DNA from: Rebecca billardiae RCC1528
Lineage: Eukaryota > Haptophyta
Assembly (NCBI GenBank): GCA_965240325.2
Contig: OZ251225.1
Span: forward strand, 1,302,001-1,366,000
Direction: 5' to 3'
DNA: 64,000 bases
Shown here: piece after piece, positions 10,054 to 20,444 of the stretch
How the letters are laid out: the number at the start of each line of letters is the position of its first letter
Numbering within the stretch: position 1 is the first letter of the stretch
Position numbers and translations under genes: made by a program
Notes under the pieces: generated by a model
Seen by the model: only the letters and a program-made list of their open reading frames with translations
What the model was told of the DNA's origin: nothing
The model's database searches: none

Positions 10054-11104
10054 TCAGCCCTTGAACAGGGCGAAGAAGGCGGCGATGGCCTGGCCCACGC
10101 CCGACGCCCAGATCTCGGCGATGAAGACGCCGCACGCCTCGTTCGAGGCGATCCCCTCGAGCACCCACGGCAGCATGTGCACGAGCGAGATGAGCAGCGG
10201 CTCCTCCACGCCAAACGTGGTGGCGAGCGCGCCGAACCACGCGAGCACCATCCGCCCCGTCTTGGCGTTGCCAAACTGCCGGCCGAACGCGACCACCAGC
10301 AGCGCGCACATCGTGTAGAAGCCGAGCATGAAGAGCCACGCGAGCGCTGACTTGACGCGCTGCGACGGGTAGAACTTGGCGCGCGCGGCCGCGCGCCGCT
10401 GTCGCGCGTGCTCGGCGCGCTTCTGCTCCTGGTACCACGCCTCGAGCTCGTGCAGCTCGATCCGCCCGTTCCGGTCCGCGTCGAGCTTGCCGAAGATGCG
10501 GCGCGCGCGGCGGCGGCGCATCGGCATGCCCATCTCGTCGAGCAGCGCGATCCACTCCTCGAGGTCGATGCCGCCAGAGTTGTCGACGTCGAAGCGGCGG
10601 AAGACCGCGCGCAGCTCGCCCGTGCCGACGGCCAGCGGCGGCGGGCGGGTGCCGCCGCCGCGCCCAAAGCTGCTGCCGCCGCCGCGCCCGAAGCTGTCCT
10701 CCGCCGCCGCGCGCCCGCGCCCGCGCGCCCCAAACGAGCCGACGCCGCCGCCACCCGCCGGCGACGACGCGATCACGAGCTCCGCAGGTGCGCTCGTCGT
10801 GCGCTGCGAGCGCCGGCCGCTCCGGTCGAGGGCCGCGGGCTCGCCGGGCCGCGCGGCGGAGCGCGCGTGCGGCGGCGAGGCCGGCGGCGAGGCCGGCGGC
10901 GGGGACGGCGGCGCGTCGTCAAAGTCGAGCCGGCGCGGCCGCACCTCATCGAAGCGCGCGCCGGGCGGCGGCGGCCGAGCTGGCGGCGGCTCGGTGCGTG
11001 GCGGCGGCGGGCGGGCGCGCGCGGCGGCGGCGAACGGGTCGTAGTAGTCACTCGCGCGCGGCAGGCGCCCGGCGCTCTCGCGCGCGGGGCCGGGCGAGAT
11101 GGGC

Positions 11105-11135
<31 letters not shown>

Positions 11136-14100
11136 TCGCGGCCAAGACGCCGAGCGTCGAGCGGCGCAGGCGTGCGCCGCCCACCGAGGCGGCGCGTCGT
11201 GGCGGCTGCGCCCGCTGCGCGCCCGGCGCGGGCGCGGGCGGCTGCGCGGCCGAGAGCGCCTTGAGGCCGAGGAAGATGCGCTGGACCGCCTTGGGCTTGG
11301 CGTCGTGCGAGAGCGCGAACACCGTCTTGAAGAGCAGGAGCGCGGGCACCACCACCGCCACCACGATCGCCGAGATGATGAGCACCGTCACCACGCGCAC
11401 CGAGCCGTCTGCGGGCGTCTCAGAGAACAGGAGGCATTCGATCACGCCCTCGAGGATGAGGATGTTGAAGAATATCTGGACGAACTCGGCGCGGTGGATG
11501 CCCTCGTCCGACGGGTCGGCGTACACGAGGGCGAGCAGCGTGTGCTCCGTCTGGATCGCCGAGCCCAGCTTGCGCAGACGCGCCGCCGCCGCGCGCTCCT
11601 CCGCCAGAGCCGCCGCCTCGGCCGCGAGCGCGAGCGCGCGCCGCTCGCGTGCGATCGCGACCGCGCGCCGCTGCAGCCGGCCGCGCGTGTGCCGCTGGAT
11701 GCCGATGGCGGCGCCCACCTGCTGCGCGTGCACGTGCGCGTGCGGCGCGTCGAGCGCCGACTCGACGCGGTCGGAGACATGGCGCTCGTCGCGCGCGCCG
11801 CACATGCACCCGCCCTCGCCCTCGCCCTTGCCGCCGCCGCCGCCGGCCGCTCCGGCCGCGCGCGCGGTGCCGGGCGTGACGGCGCACAGCGCGAGCGGCG
11901 TGCCGCCGAGCGCGCGCGGCGCCGAGCTCGGCGTGAGCGGCAGCCGGCGCCGCTGCGGCTGCGGCGGCACGTGCGCCAGCCTGCGCAGCGCGTCGGAGGG
12001 CGAGGTGATCGCCGCCGGGTCTCGCTTGGCGCGCGCCCTCGCCTCCGCGCGCATGTCGAGCCCGACCGCGGCCGCGAGGCAGAGCACGTTGAGCACCGTC
12101 AGCCCGGCGACCATGCCGTAGATGTACGGGTTGTCCGCGATGTCGTCGATCGACGGGTTCGCCAGCGCCTCGATCGCCGAGGGCGAGAGCGTGTTGATCG
12201 ACGTGAACACCGACACCGCCTCTGTCTCGAGCTCGTCCGCGGACGAGGGGAAGTAGAGGCTTGCAAAGTCGGTGAGGTGCGTGCACGCGCACACGAGGAC
12301 GGGCGCGCCCGCGGCGGCGGAGGCGTTGAGCGAGGCGGCGTGCAGCGTGGTGCACCCGTCCGACGCCCACGCCGCGCGGCTCTCGTTCCAGTACCGGCAC
12401 TCCGGCCGCAGGTCGCAGCTGGCGCCGATCCAGGGCGCGTCGCACGCGCACGCGCCGCCCACGCACGCGCCGCGCTCCGAGCAGCCGTCAAACTCGGCGC
12501 ACGTGCCCGAGGCGCCGACGGGGTTGGGCGGCAGCCCGGCGTCGGACAGCGGGATGGTGATGGTCACGGGCGTCGCCAGCCCCTTCACCTCGAGCGGCGT
12601 GCTCGTCAGCTCGCTGTCCACGCTGGGCAGCCCGACGTTGATCGAGAAGACGCGGCTGCCCACGCTGCCCGCCGAGCCGGGCGGCGCGGCCGCGCTCCCG
12701 TTCGTGCCCTCGTGGATGTTGGTGCCGAAGACGATGAGCTCGACGTCCAGGCCGTCCTCGAGGGAGCCGCCCACGCCCGCGCCCAGCGAGTCCGGTAGGC
12801 TCACCTCGCCCGCCGAGTCGCCCGGCGCGCGGAACGGGAAGTCCGCGATGAACTCGAGCAGCGCGCGCGTCGCGGACACGTTCACGAGCGCCGAGAGCGC
12901 TTCCCGAGGGTCCTCGCCAGGCACCGCGCCCTTCACGAGGGAGAGGGCGAGGGAGCGCGCCGCGGCGTTGACCACGCCGTCGCGCTGCCGCCTGCCCTCC
13001 ACCGAGAGCTCCGACGAGTTCGCGGTGAGCAGCGAGGAGAGCGTCGAGACGATCAGCCCAGAGGAGACGTCGTCCACGCCAGAGTCGGCCGCCGACTCCG
13101 CGAGCTGCAGGGCGAGGGAGGCACCCTCGAGCTGCGCCTCGGCCGAGAGCTGCTCGGGCGCGCCGAGCACGGCGTGCGTCGCCTCGGCGCGGAGGCGGAC
13201 CGCCTCGGTGCTCGACTCGGCGGCCGACGCGCTCGCCGCCGCGTCGAGCGATCGGACGAGGGAGAGCCGCGCCGCCTTGGCCGCGGCAAGATTGACGGAT
13301 GGCGCCGCCGGACCAGGCTCTGTGCCATTGGCGCCGCCGCCGTCGTCGCCGTCGCCGCCGCCGGGCTCGGCGTCGCCCGCCGAGCCGAGCGAGCCCGCGA
13401 GCGAGGAGACGAGCTGGTACACTGAGTCCGACTCGCCCGTCGCGCCGGCCACGTCGATGGCGCCGAGCACCGAGTCGACGGCGGCGGTGTCGAGCTGCAG
13501 CGCTGCCACGCTCACGCTCGAAGCGGCGCGCGCGCTCGCCCGCGCGCCGTACGCATCGCTCACGCGGACGAGCGGCGCGAACGTGCCCTGGGGGAAGAAG
13601 ACGCTGGCGCGCGCGCGCAGGGTGACGCTGCCGAGCGCGCGCTCGCTCTCGCCGCCGCCCGCGCCGCCGCCCGCCGCGGGCGCGTACGCGAACGCGTACC
13701 GCAGCGGCAGGTGGTCGGCCGCGTCGTCGGTCCAGCCGGTCGCGACCAGCTCAAAGCTAGTCGAACCGGCCGTGCCTGACTGCGGCGAGGCGGAGACGAC
13801 GCCGCCGTACGGCGGGCGGTTCATCGTCACGCCGAGGCGCACCGCCTGCTCGCCCACGCCCGGCGCCGTCACGCGCAGCTCGAACGCGTAGCTCGCGCCC
13901 GGCGTCAGCGCGTTCGCGCGCACAGCCAGGTTGCGCTGCGCCGCGCCGGTCGTCGTCACGACGGACGAGCCGAGGTCGAGCACCGCGCCCGCGCCCACGC
14001 CCACCGTCGCCGAGCCGGACCAGGCGAAGCTCCACGGGATGAGGGCGGCGCTGAGGTTGCGCGCGGAGACGTCCGCCGCGTCCGTCGCGAGCCCGGCGGC

Positions 14101-17100
14101 CACGAGCGCGCTCGCCACCTCCGCCGCGCTCCCCAGCCCGACCGAGCGCACGCGGAGCGCAAGTCGCTCATCGGCGTTGAAGAGCGCACGGCTGAGCGCG
14201 GCGAGGGTGACGATCGGAGTGGGCACGCCGACGAGCTCGAGCGCGACGCTGGCCTCCGAGGCGCGGCCGTCGGCCGCGCGCACGGACACGGTCGCGACGT
14301 ACGAGCCCAGAGGCAGCGCGCCCGCCGGCACGAGCAGAGACGTGCCGCTCAGCTCGGGCGAGCCAGCGAGCACAAGGTCGGCGGCGCCGGTCGCGCGGCG
14401 CACGCGCCACGCGAACGCGAGGGGCGCAGCGAGCGCGGGCGGCAGCGTGCTCGGGTCGAAGGACGCGCTCGCGTCGAGCGTGACCGAGGACGCGACGGAC
14501 GCGCGCCGGTCGCCGCCCGCGATCGTCGCGACCACCGGCTCCGCGCTCACGGCGACCGCCACCTCCGCCTCAGCGTACGCGCCCGGCTGCGCGCGCATCG
14601 CCGCGCGCACCACCAGCGTGTAGGTGCGGCCCGCGAACAGCGAGCGCGCGGGCAGCGTGAGCGTCGAGGACGCGGCGGTGGAGAGGTCGAGGAGCGGCAC
14701 GTCGGCCGCGGCGCTGCCGTCCGCGCTCACCAGCGTGCGCACGTGCCGCCACGCGAAGTCGATGCTGAACGCGGCGGCGCCCGTGTCGAAGCACGACGCG
14801 AGCGCCGCGGACGCGCGCACGCTCAGTCGCTGGGACGAGCGCGCGCTCTGCACGGCCGGCCCGAGGATGCTGAGGCTCGGCGTCGCGCCGCGGCCCGAGC
14901 GCGCCACGGTCCACTCCGCCGCGGCCGAGCGCGCGCCGAGCGCCGACACGACCGTGAGCGAGAACGTGAAGTTCGAGCCGTTCGCCAGCAGCCCACTCTC
15001 GCCGCCCACGGTCACGATGGGCGCGCCGGTGCCGAGCGCGCCGAGCGACACGCCGAGCACGTGCGCGTTGTCCGTGCGGTCCGCGACCACGCCCCATTCG
15101 TACTCGAGCGCGCCGACGCCGCCGCCGAAGGACGCGGTGCCGTCGAGCGTGAGCTCGGCGTCGGGGCAGTCGGAGAGCAGCGCGGGCGCGGCGAGCACGG
15201 CGGTCGGCGTGGGGCACGCGCCGCCCTCGCACGGCTCGGTCTCCGAGATGGTCCCGGAGACGGCGCGCGCGCACAGCGCGTCCGGGCAGCCACCGTCGTG
15301 CAGCGCGGGCGCGAGCACGTCGTCGCGCAGCGCGATGCGCGAGCCGGGGCGCACGGCGGTCAGCGCGTTGAGCACGAGCACGAGGGTGACGTCGTCGGCC
15401 TCCCAGTAGCAGCTCGGCGCGTCGGTGCCGTTTCCCCGCACGAGCGCCACGCTCTCGTCGGTCAGCACGGCCGCGCACTCGGCCACGCCCGCCATCCCCG
15501 CGCGGTTTGTCCGCGGGAACGACTCAAAGCGCACAATCACGCGCGTCGCGCTCGCGTCGAAGGCGACCGAGGCGAGTCGCGGCGCGAAGAGCTCGCGAGG
15601 CGGGCTCGGCGGCGGCGCGGGCGGCGCAGGAGGCGAGGGCGGCGAGGGCGGCGGCGAGGGCGGCGGGCTCGGCGGCGGGCTCGGCGGTGGGCTCGGCGGC
15701 GGGCTCGGCGGCGGGCGGGGCGGCGGCGCGGGCGGCGGCGCGGGCGGCGGCGCGGGCGGCGGCGCCGGTGGCGGCGCCGGCGGCGGCGAGGGCGGCGGCG
15801 CGGGCGGCGGCGCCGGTGGCGACGCCGGCGGCGGCGAGGGCGGCGGCGAGGGCGGTGGCGAGGGCGGCGGGCTGGGCGGTGGCGGGCTAGGTGGTGGTGG
15901 GCTGGGCGGCGGCGGCGACGGCTGCGGTGGTGGGCCCGGCGGCGGCGACGGCGGCGGCGACGGCGGAGGGGGCGGCGGGGGCGGCGGTGAGCTCGGCGGC
16001 GGCGAGGGCGGCGGGGCCGGAGGCGGGTCGGGCGGGGGAGAGGGCGGCGGGATCGGCGGCGAGCTCGGCGGCGGCGAGGGAGGCGGCGCGGGTGGCGGTC
16101 GCGGTGGCGGCGAGGGAGGCGGCGAGGGTGGCGGCAGCGGTGGCGGCGAGGGCGGCGGGCTGGGCGGTGGTGGACTGGGCGGCGGCGGGCTCGGCGGCGG
16201 GGGCGGTGGTGAGGGTGGCGGGCTCGGCGGTGACCCGGGCGGCGGGCTCGGCGGCGGCGAGGGCGGCGGGCTCGGCGGCGGCGAGGGCGGCGGGCTCGGT
16301 GGCAGCGACGGCGGTGGGCTCGGTGGCGGGCTGGGCGGCAGCGATGGCGGTGGGCTCGGTGGCGGCGATGGTGGCGGGCTGGGCGGCAGCGATGGCGGTG
16401 GGCTCGGTGGCGGCGATGGTGGCGGGCTGGGCGGCGGCGGGCTCGGCGGCGGTGGGCTCGGTGGCGGGGGCGATGGTGAGGGCGGTGGGCTCGGTGGCGG
16501 CGATGGTGGCGGGCTGGGCGGCGGCGGGCTCGGCGGCGGTGGGCTCGGTGGCGGGGGCGATGGTGAGGGCGGTGGGCTCGGCGGCGGCGAGGGCGGTGGG
16601 CTCGGTGGCAGCGAGGGCGGCGGGCTCGGGGGCGGCGAGGGCGGTGGGCTCGGCGGCGGCGGCAAGGGCGGCGGCGGAGGGCGTGGCGGCGGTGACGGCG
16701 GTGGGGCGGGCGGCGGCGGCGGCGGAGGCGGCGGAGGGCTTGGCGGCGGTGAAGGCGGCGGTGAAGGCGGCGGGCTCGGCGGCGGGCTCGGTGGCGGCGG
16801 GCTCGGCGGCGGCAGCGGCGGCGGGCTCGGCGGCGGCAAGTACTGCGCTGCCAGCTCGCACACGGCCACCCGGCCCGCCGAGCACCCCACATCATTCCAC
16901 TCGCCGTCAGACCACGGGTAGAGCTCGGCGCAGTCCTCGCTGCCACCGGCGTCGTTCGGCTCGCCAAAGGCCCAGTTCTGGTAGTCGGCGTCGGCGAGCG
17001 CCGAGCCATCGACCCACGTCCACGCGCGCCCGGGCCCGTCGTCCGAGTCGTACAGCCCGATCCAGACCCTGCCCTCGTACGCCGAGACCAGCGCAGTCAC

Positions 17101-19321
17101 GACCGCGTTCTCCGCCTCCGAGCGCACGGTCGCGAGGTCGGCGCCGCGCGCGAGCGCAGCGCACGCCGCGCGCCCCGCGGAGAACGTGTACGTGAGCGCG
17201 CCCTCGGCCGCGAGCGCGTAGCACGAGGCGTTGAAGTCGACGCTGCCAGGCAGCAGCGCCTGGCACACCGTCGGCGGCGACGGCGGCGGCGAGGGCGGCG
17301 ACGAGGGCGGCGGCGGGCTGGGCGGCGGGCTGGGCGGCGGCGAGGGCGGCGGCGCGGACGGCGGCGGCTTTGGCGGCCTCGGCGGCGGCGGGCTCGGCTC
17401 TGGCGGCGGCGGCGGCGCGGGCGGGCTCGACGGCGGCGGCGGCGAGGGCGGGGCCGGCGGCGGCGGGCTCGGCGGCGCGCTCGGCGGGCTCGGCGGCCGA
17501 TCCGCCACGAGCTCCACCTCAATCTCGAGATTGTCGTAGTGCGACGACGAAGCGCTCGTGCCGCACTCGCCGCCGATCGCGTCGGAGGCGGAGCTGCGGT
17601 CCTCGAGCGCGGCGCGCAGCACCACCGTACCGCACGGCGCGTCGGCGGGGAGCGCGTACACCGCCGAGTCGTCGTTGTTCGCGCCGAGCGCCAGCGCGGC
17701 CGGCGCGTACACGCGGTCCTCCACGACCGTGAACGACGACTCGCCCGCCGCGCGCGCGAGCAGCCGGATCGAAATGCCGTTACTCGTCGTGTAACCGCCG
17801 GCCGTCGAGGCGAAGAAGGTCCACTGCACCAGCACCTCGCCGGGCGCCTCGCCCAGGCTCGCGCTGAACGAGATGAAACGGTCGAACTCGTCCTGCCGCG
17901 TGCACGCCGAGCCGGCGAGCAGGCCGGTGGAGACGACGGTGCGCGCGCCCAGCTCGGTGCAGACGGGCGGCGGCGGCGCGGGCGGCGGCGAGGGCGGCGG
18001 CGCGGGCGGCGGCGCGGGCGGTGGCGAGGGCGGCGGCGAGGGCGGCGGCGGCGCGGAGGGCGGCGAGGGCGGCGAGGGCGGCAGCGAGGGCGGCGGGCCA
18101 GGAGGCTCAGGCGGCGTGGGCGGCGAGGGCGGCGCATAGCAGCGCGTGCTCGACCACACGAGCCGGGAGTTGTGCGCGCAGCCGGTGCTGCAGCACGTCT
18201 CTGCGAGCAGCTCGTCCGCCGTGCACAGCCGCGCGCCCCACGCCACGCACTCGGCGGCCGCGAGATCGTGCGTAGCGTTGGTGCCGTCGTGGCCGGGCAG
18301 GAGCGGCTCGAGCCCCGACCAGTTGCTCACCTCGTCCTGGCAGATCGAGCCGAAGCACTCCGCCTCCGCCTCGGCCGCGCAGCAGCGCACGGCCGCGGCC
18401 TCGTCCAGGCCGAGGCACTGCTGGGTGGCCGAGCCCGAGCACGCGTCGACAGCGTACACGTGCGACAAGGGCGGCAGCGGCGGGGCGGGCGGCGGCAACG
18501 GCGGCGGCGAGGGCGGCGGGCTCGGCGGCGGCAGCGGCGGCGGGCGTGGCGGCGGCACGGGCGGCGGTGAGGAAGGCGGGCTCGGCGGCGGGCCGGGCGG
18601 CGGGCTGGGCGGCGGCACTGGGGGCGGGCTGGGCGGCGGCGGCGATGGTGGCGGCGGGCTCGGCGGCGGCGGGCTCGGCGGCGGTGGCGACGGCGGCGGC
18701 GGGCTCGGCGGCGAAGGCGGCGGGCGGGGCGGTGGGCTGGGCGGCGGGCTGGGTGGCGGCGACGGCGGCGGGGAGGGTGGCGGCGCGGGCGGCGGCGGCG
18801 GCGGCGGCGGGCTCGGCGGCGGCGACGGTGGCGGGGAGGGCGGAGGCGTGGGCGGCGGCGGCGGCGGCGGGCTCGGTGGTGGCGCGGGCGGCGGCGGCGG
18901 CGGCGGCGGGCTCGGCGGCGGCGACGGTGGCGGGGAGGGCGGAGGCGTGGGCGGCGGCGGCGGCGGCGGGCTCGGTGGTGGCGCGGGCGGAGGCGGCGGC
19001 GGCGGCGGCGGGCTCGGCGGCGGCGACGGTGGCGGGGAGGACGGAGGCGTGGGCGGCGGCGGCGGCGGCGGGCTCGGTGGTGGCGCGGGCGGCGGCGGCG
19101 GCGGCGGCGGGCTCGGCGGCGGCGACGGTGGCGGGGAGGGCGGAGGCGTGGGCGGCGGCGGCGGCGGCGGGCTCGGTGGTGGCGCGGGAGGCGGCGGCGG
19201 CGGCGGGCTCGGTGGCGGGGAGGGCGGCGGGCTCGGCGGCGGAGTGGGCGGCGGGGTGGGCGGCGGAGGCGGCGGAGGCGGGCTCGGCGGCGGGCTCGGC
19301 GGCGGCAACGGCGGCGGGGAG

Positions 19322-19353
<32 letters not shown>

Positions 19354-20052
19354 TGGCGGCGGCGGCGAGGGCGGCGGAGCGGGCGGCGGAGGTGGCGGTG
19401 GCGGGCTCGGTGGTGGGGTGGGCGGTGGAGGCGACGGTGGCGGTCTGGGCGGCGGCGGCAGGCTGGGCGGTCTCGGCGGCGGCGAAGGCCGCGCCTCGAC
19501 CAGCTCCAACTCGAGCTCCATGTTGCTAAAGTGCGAATCGCCATCGTCGGTGGCGCACTCGCCGACGATTGCGTTGTCGGAGGTGGTCTGCCGGTCCTCG
19601 AGCGCGGCGCGCAGCGCGATCGGGCCGCACGTCACGCTCGGCACGGTCCACACGAACGAATCCGAGTTCAACGCGTTGAGCGTGTACTCTGCAGGCGTGT
19701 AGATGCGGTCCAGCACCACCTCGTACGCGCTGGAGTTGGTGCTGTTCCAACCGACGAGCAGCCGCAGCAGGAGGCCGTTGTTCGCGGAGTAGCTGCCGAA
19801 GCTCGACGCCCAGTAGGTCCACGCGAGCTCGACTGTGCCCAGCTCCTCACCCATGCTCACCGTGAAGGCATCGAGCGTGTCGCCGGATGCGCTCTCTCGC
19901 TCACACGCCGAGCCGGGCAGGATGCCGCTCGACTCGACGAGCGTCGCTCCCGGCTCGGTGCACACGGCTGGAGCAGGCGGGCTCGGCGGAGGAGCTCGGG
20001 AGGGGTTGAAGACGGCGCCAGCCACGCCGAGCAGCCAGAGACCCACGCGCAT
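10054..20052 (-). CDS. Polycystin-1/REJ-like receptor with C-type lectin, polyproline and EF-hand domains
   Basis: An intronless 3331-residue protein, ATG at 20052-20050 and TGA at 10056-10054. Order: signal peptide (1-~19); novel module A (~30-184); polyproline (~185-525); Cys-rich segment (~527-640); polyproline; module A copy 2 (~694-851); polyproline; C-type lectin domain (~927-1065, with WIGLYD, the EPN sugar-binding triplet and WNDVGC); polyproline (~1070-1485); REJ/PKD-like region (~1490-2200); a GAIN-like stretch; EGF-like cysteines (~2516-2551); GPS motif (CRYWN..DGC..CACTHLTDFA, ~2550-2600); first membrane helix (~2641-2666); IQ motif (~2780-2805); two helices (~2855-2916); paired EF hands (loops DVDNSGGIDLEE and DADRNGRIELHE, ~3150-3200); then three hydrophobic segments to the C terminus. 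REJ plus GPS plus multipass membrane is the polycystin-1/PKDREJ plan, but I see no PLAT domain and no PKD channel half. Probable role: surface adhesion or glycan sensing with calcium-linked signalling. Confidence 0.88.
15600..16845 (-). repeat. Polyproline-coding minisatellite, tract 4 of the receptor
   Basis: Over 1.2 kb of GGC/GGT/GGG/GCG/GAG-type triplets on the plus strand encode PPPSPPP, PPPAPPP and related repeats on the minus strand. Blocks of ~12-30 bp recur in tandem, for example within 16300-16600, indicating expansion by slippage or unequal exchange. It separates the lectin domain from the REJ region. Confidence 0.9.
18470..19495 (-). repeat. Polyproline tract 1 with a ~33-residue higher-order tandem repeat
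   Basis: Within this tract a block of 99-102 bp recurs four times, starting near 18811, 18910, 19012 and 19111. Each encodes about 33-34 residues of mixed PPPSPPP, PPPPPPPA and PPPPTPPP. Copies differ by a few triplets, and the reading frame is kept throughout. Confidence 0.85.
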
Positions 20053-20444
20053 CTGCCTCTGGGCGGAAGGCGCACGGGGGAGTGGCCTTGAACTTCAAAT
20101 GCAGGCCAAGAGGGCCTCCATCGACCGGGGAGCTTGGCGCGATCTAACAAGATGCGCGCTTGCAGTTCTGGCCGGCACCAAATTTAGCCGGCGCGGCGTT
20201 TTCCTGGTCGCTCATTGGTCGGCGCCCGAGCTGCGGATGGATAAGCCATCCTTGCCATAACGTCTGCTGTAGCAGTACCCAAACTTGCATAGCCAATGTG
20301 ATGAATATTGCTACCAACGGCTCAACGGCTTAACCTGAGATGCGGGTATGAGGGTATTCCCCGTTTCTAATCAATCAAGCGGTGCACGTGGTGGCTCCCG
20401 TGGCCGCCCGGGAAGCCCCTCGCTCCCTCGCTGCGTGAAATACG
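20053..20444. promoter_or_regulatory. Shared upstream region of two divergent genes (392 bp)
   Basis: The receptor gene starts at 20052 leftwards and the MYND-finger gene at 20445 rightwards, so both promoters must lie in or overlap this interval. The middle is noticeably AT-richer than the flanking coding DNA. I see no canonical TATA box that I would defend. Confidence 0.45.

Noticed and set aside
10408-12798. A 796-codon plus-strand frame
   Set aside because: Antisense shadow of the membrane and EF-hand part of the receptor; Arg/Ala-rich with no domain.
15600-16845. CRISPR-like regular repetition
   Set aside because: The repeats are in-frame proline codons without unique spacers, in a eukaryotic gene.
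14743-19702. Very long plus-strand frames over the receptor gene (for example 15425-16921 and 18146-19702, Gly-rich)
   Set aside because: They are the antisense of the polyproline codons: Gly-rich repeats mirror PPP/S/A. The minus frame is continuous over 10 kb and carries recognisable domains.
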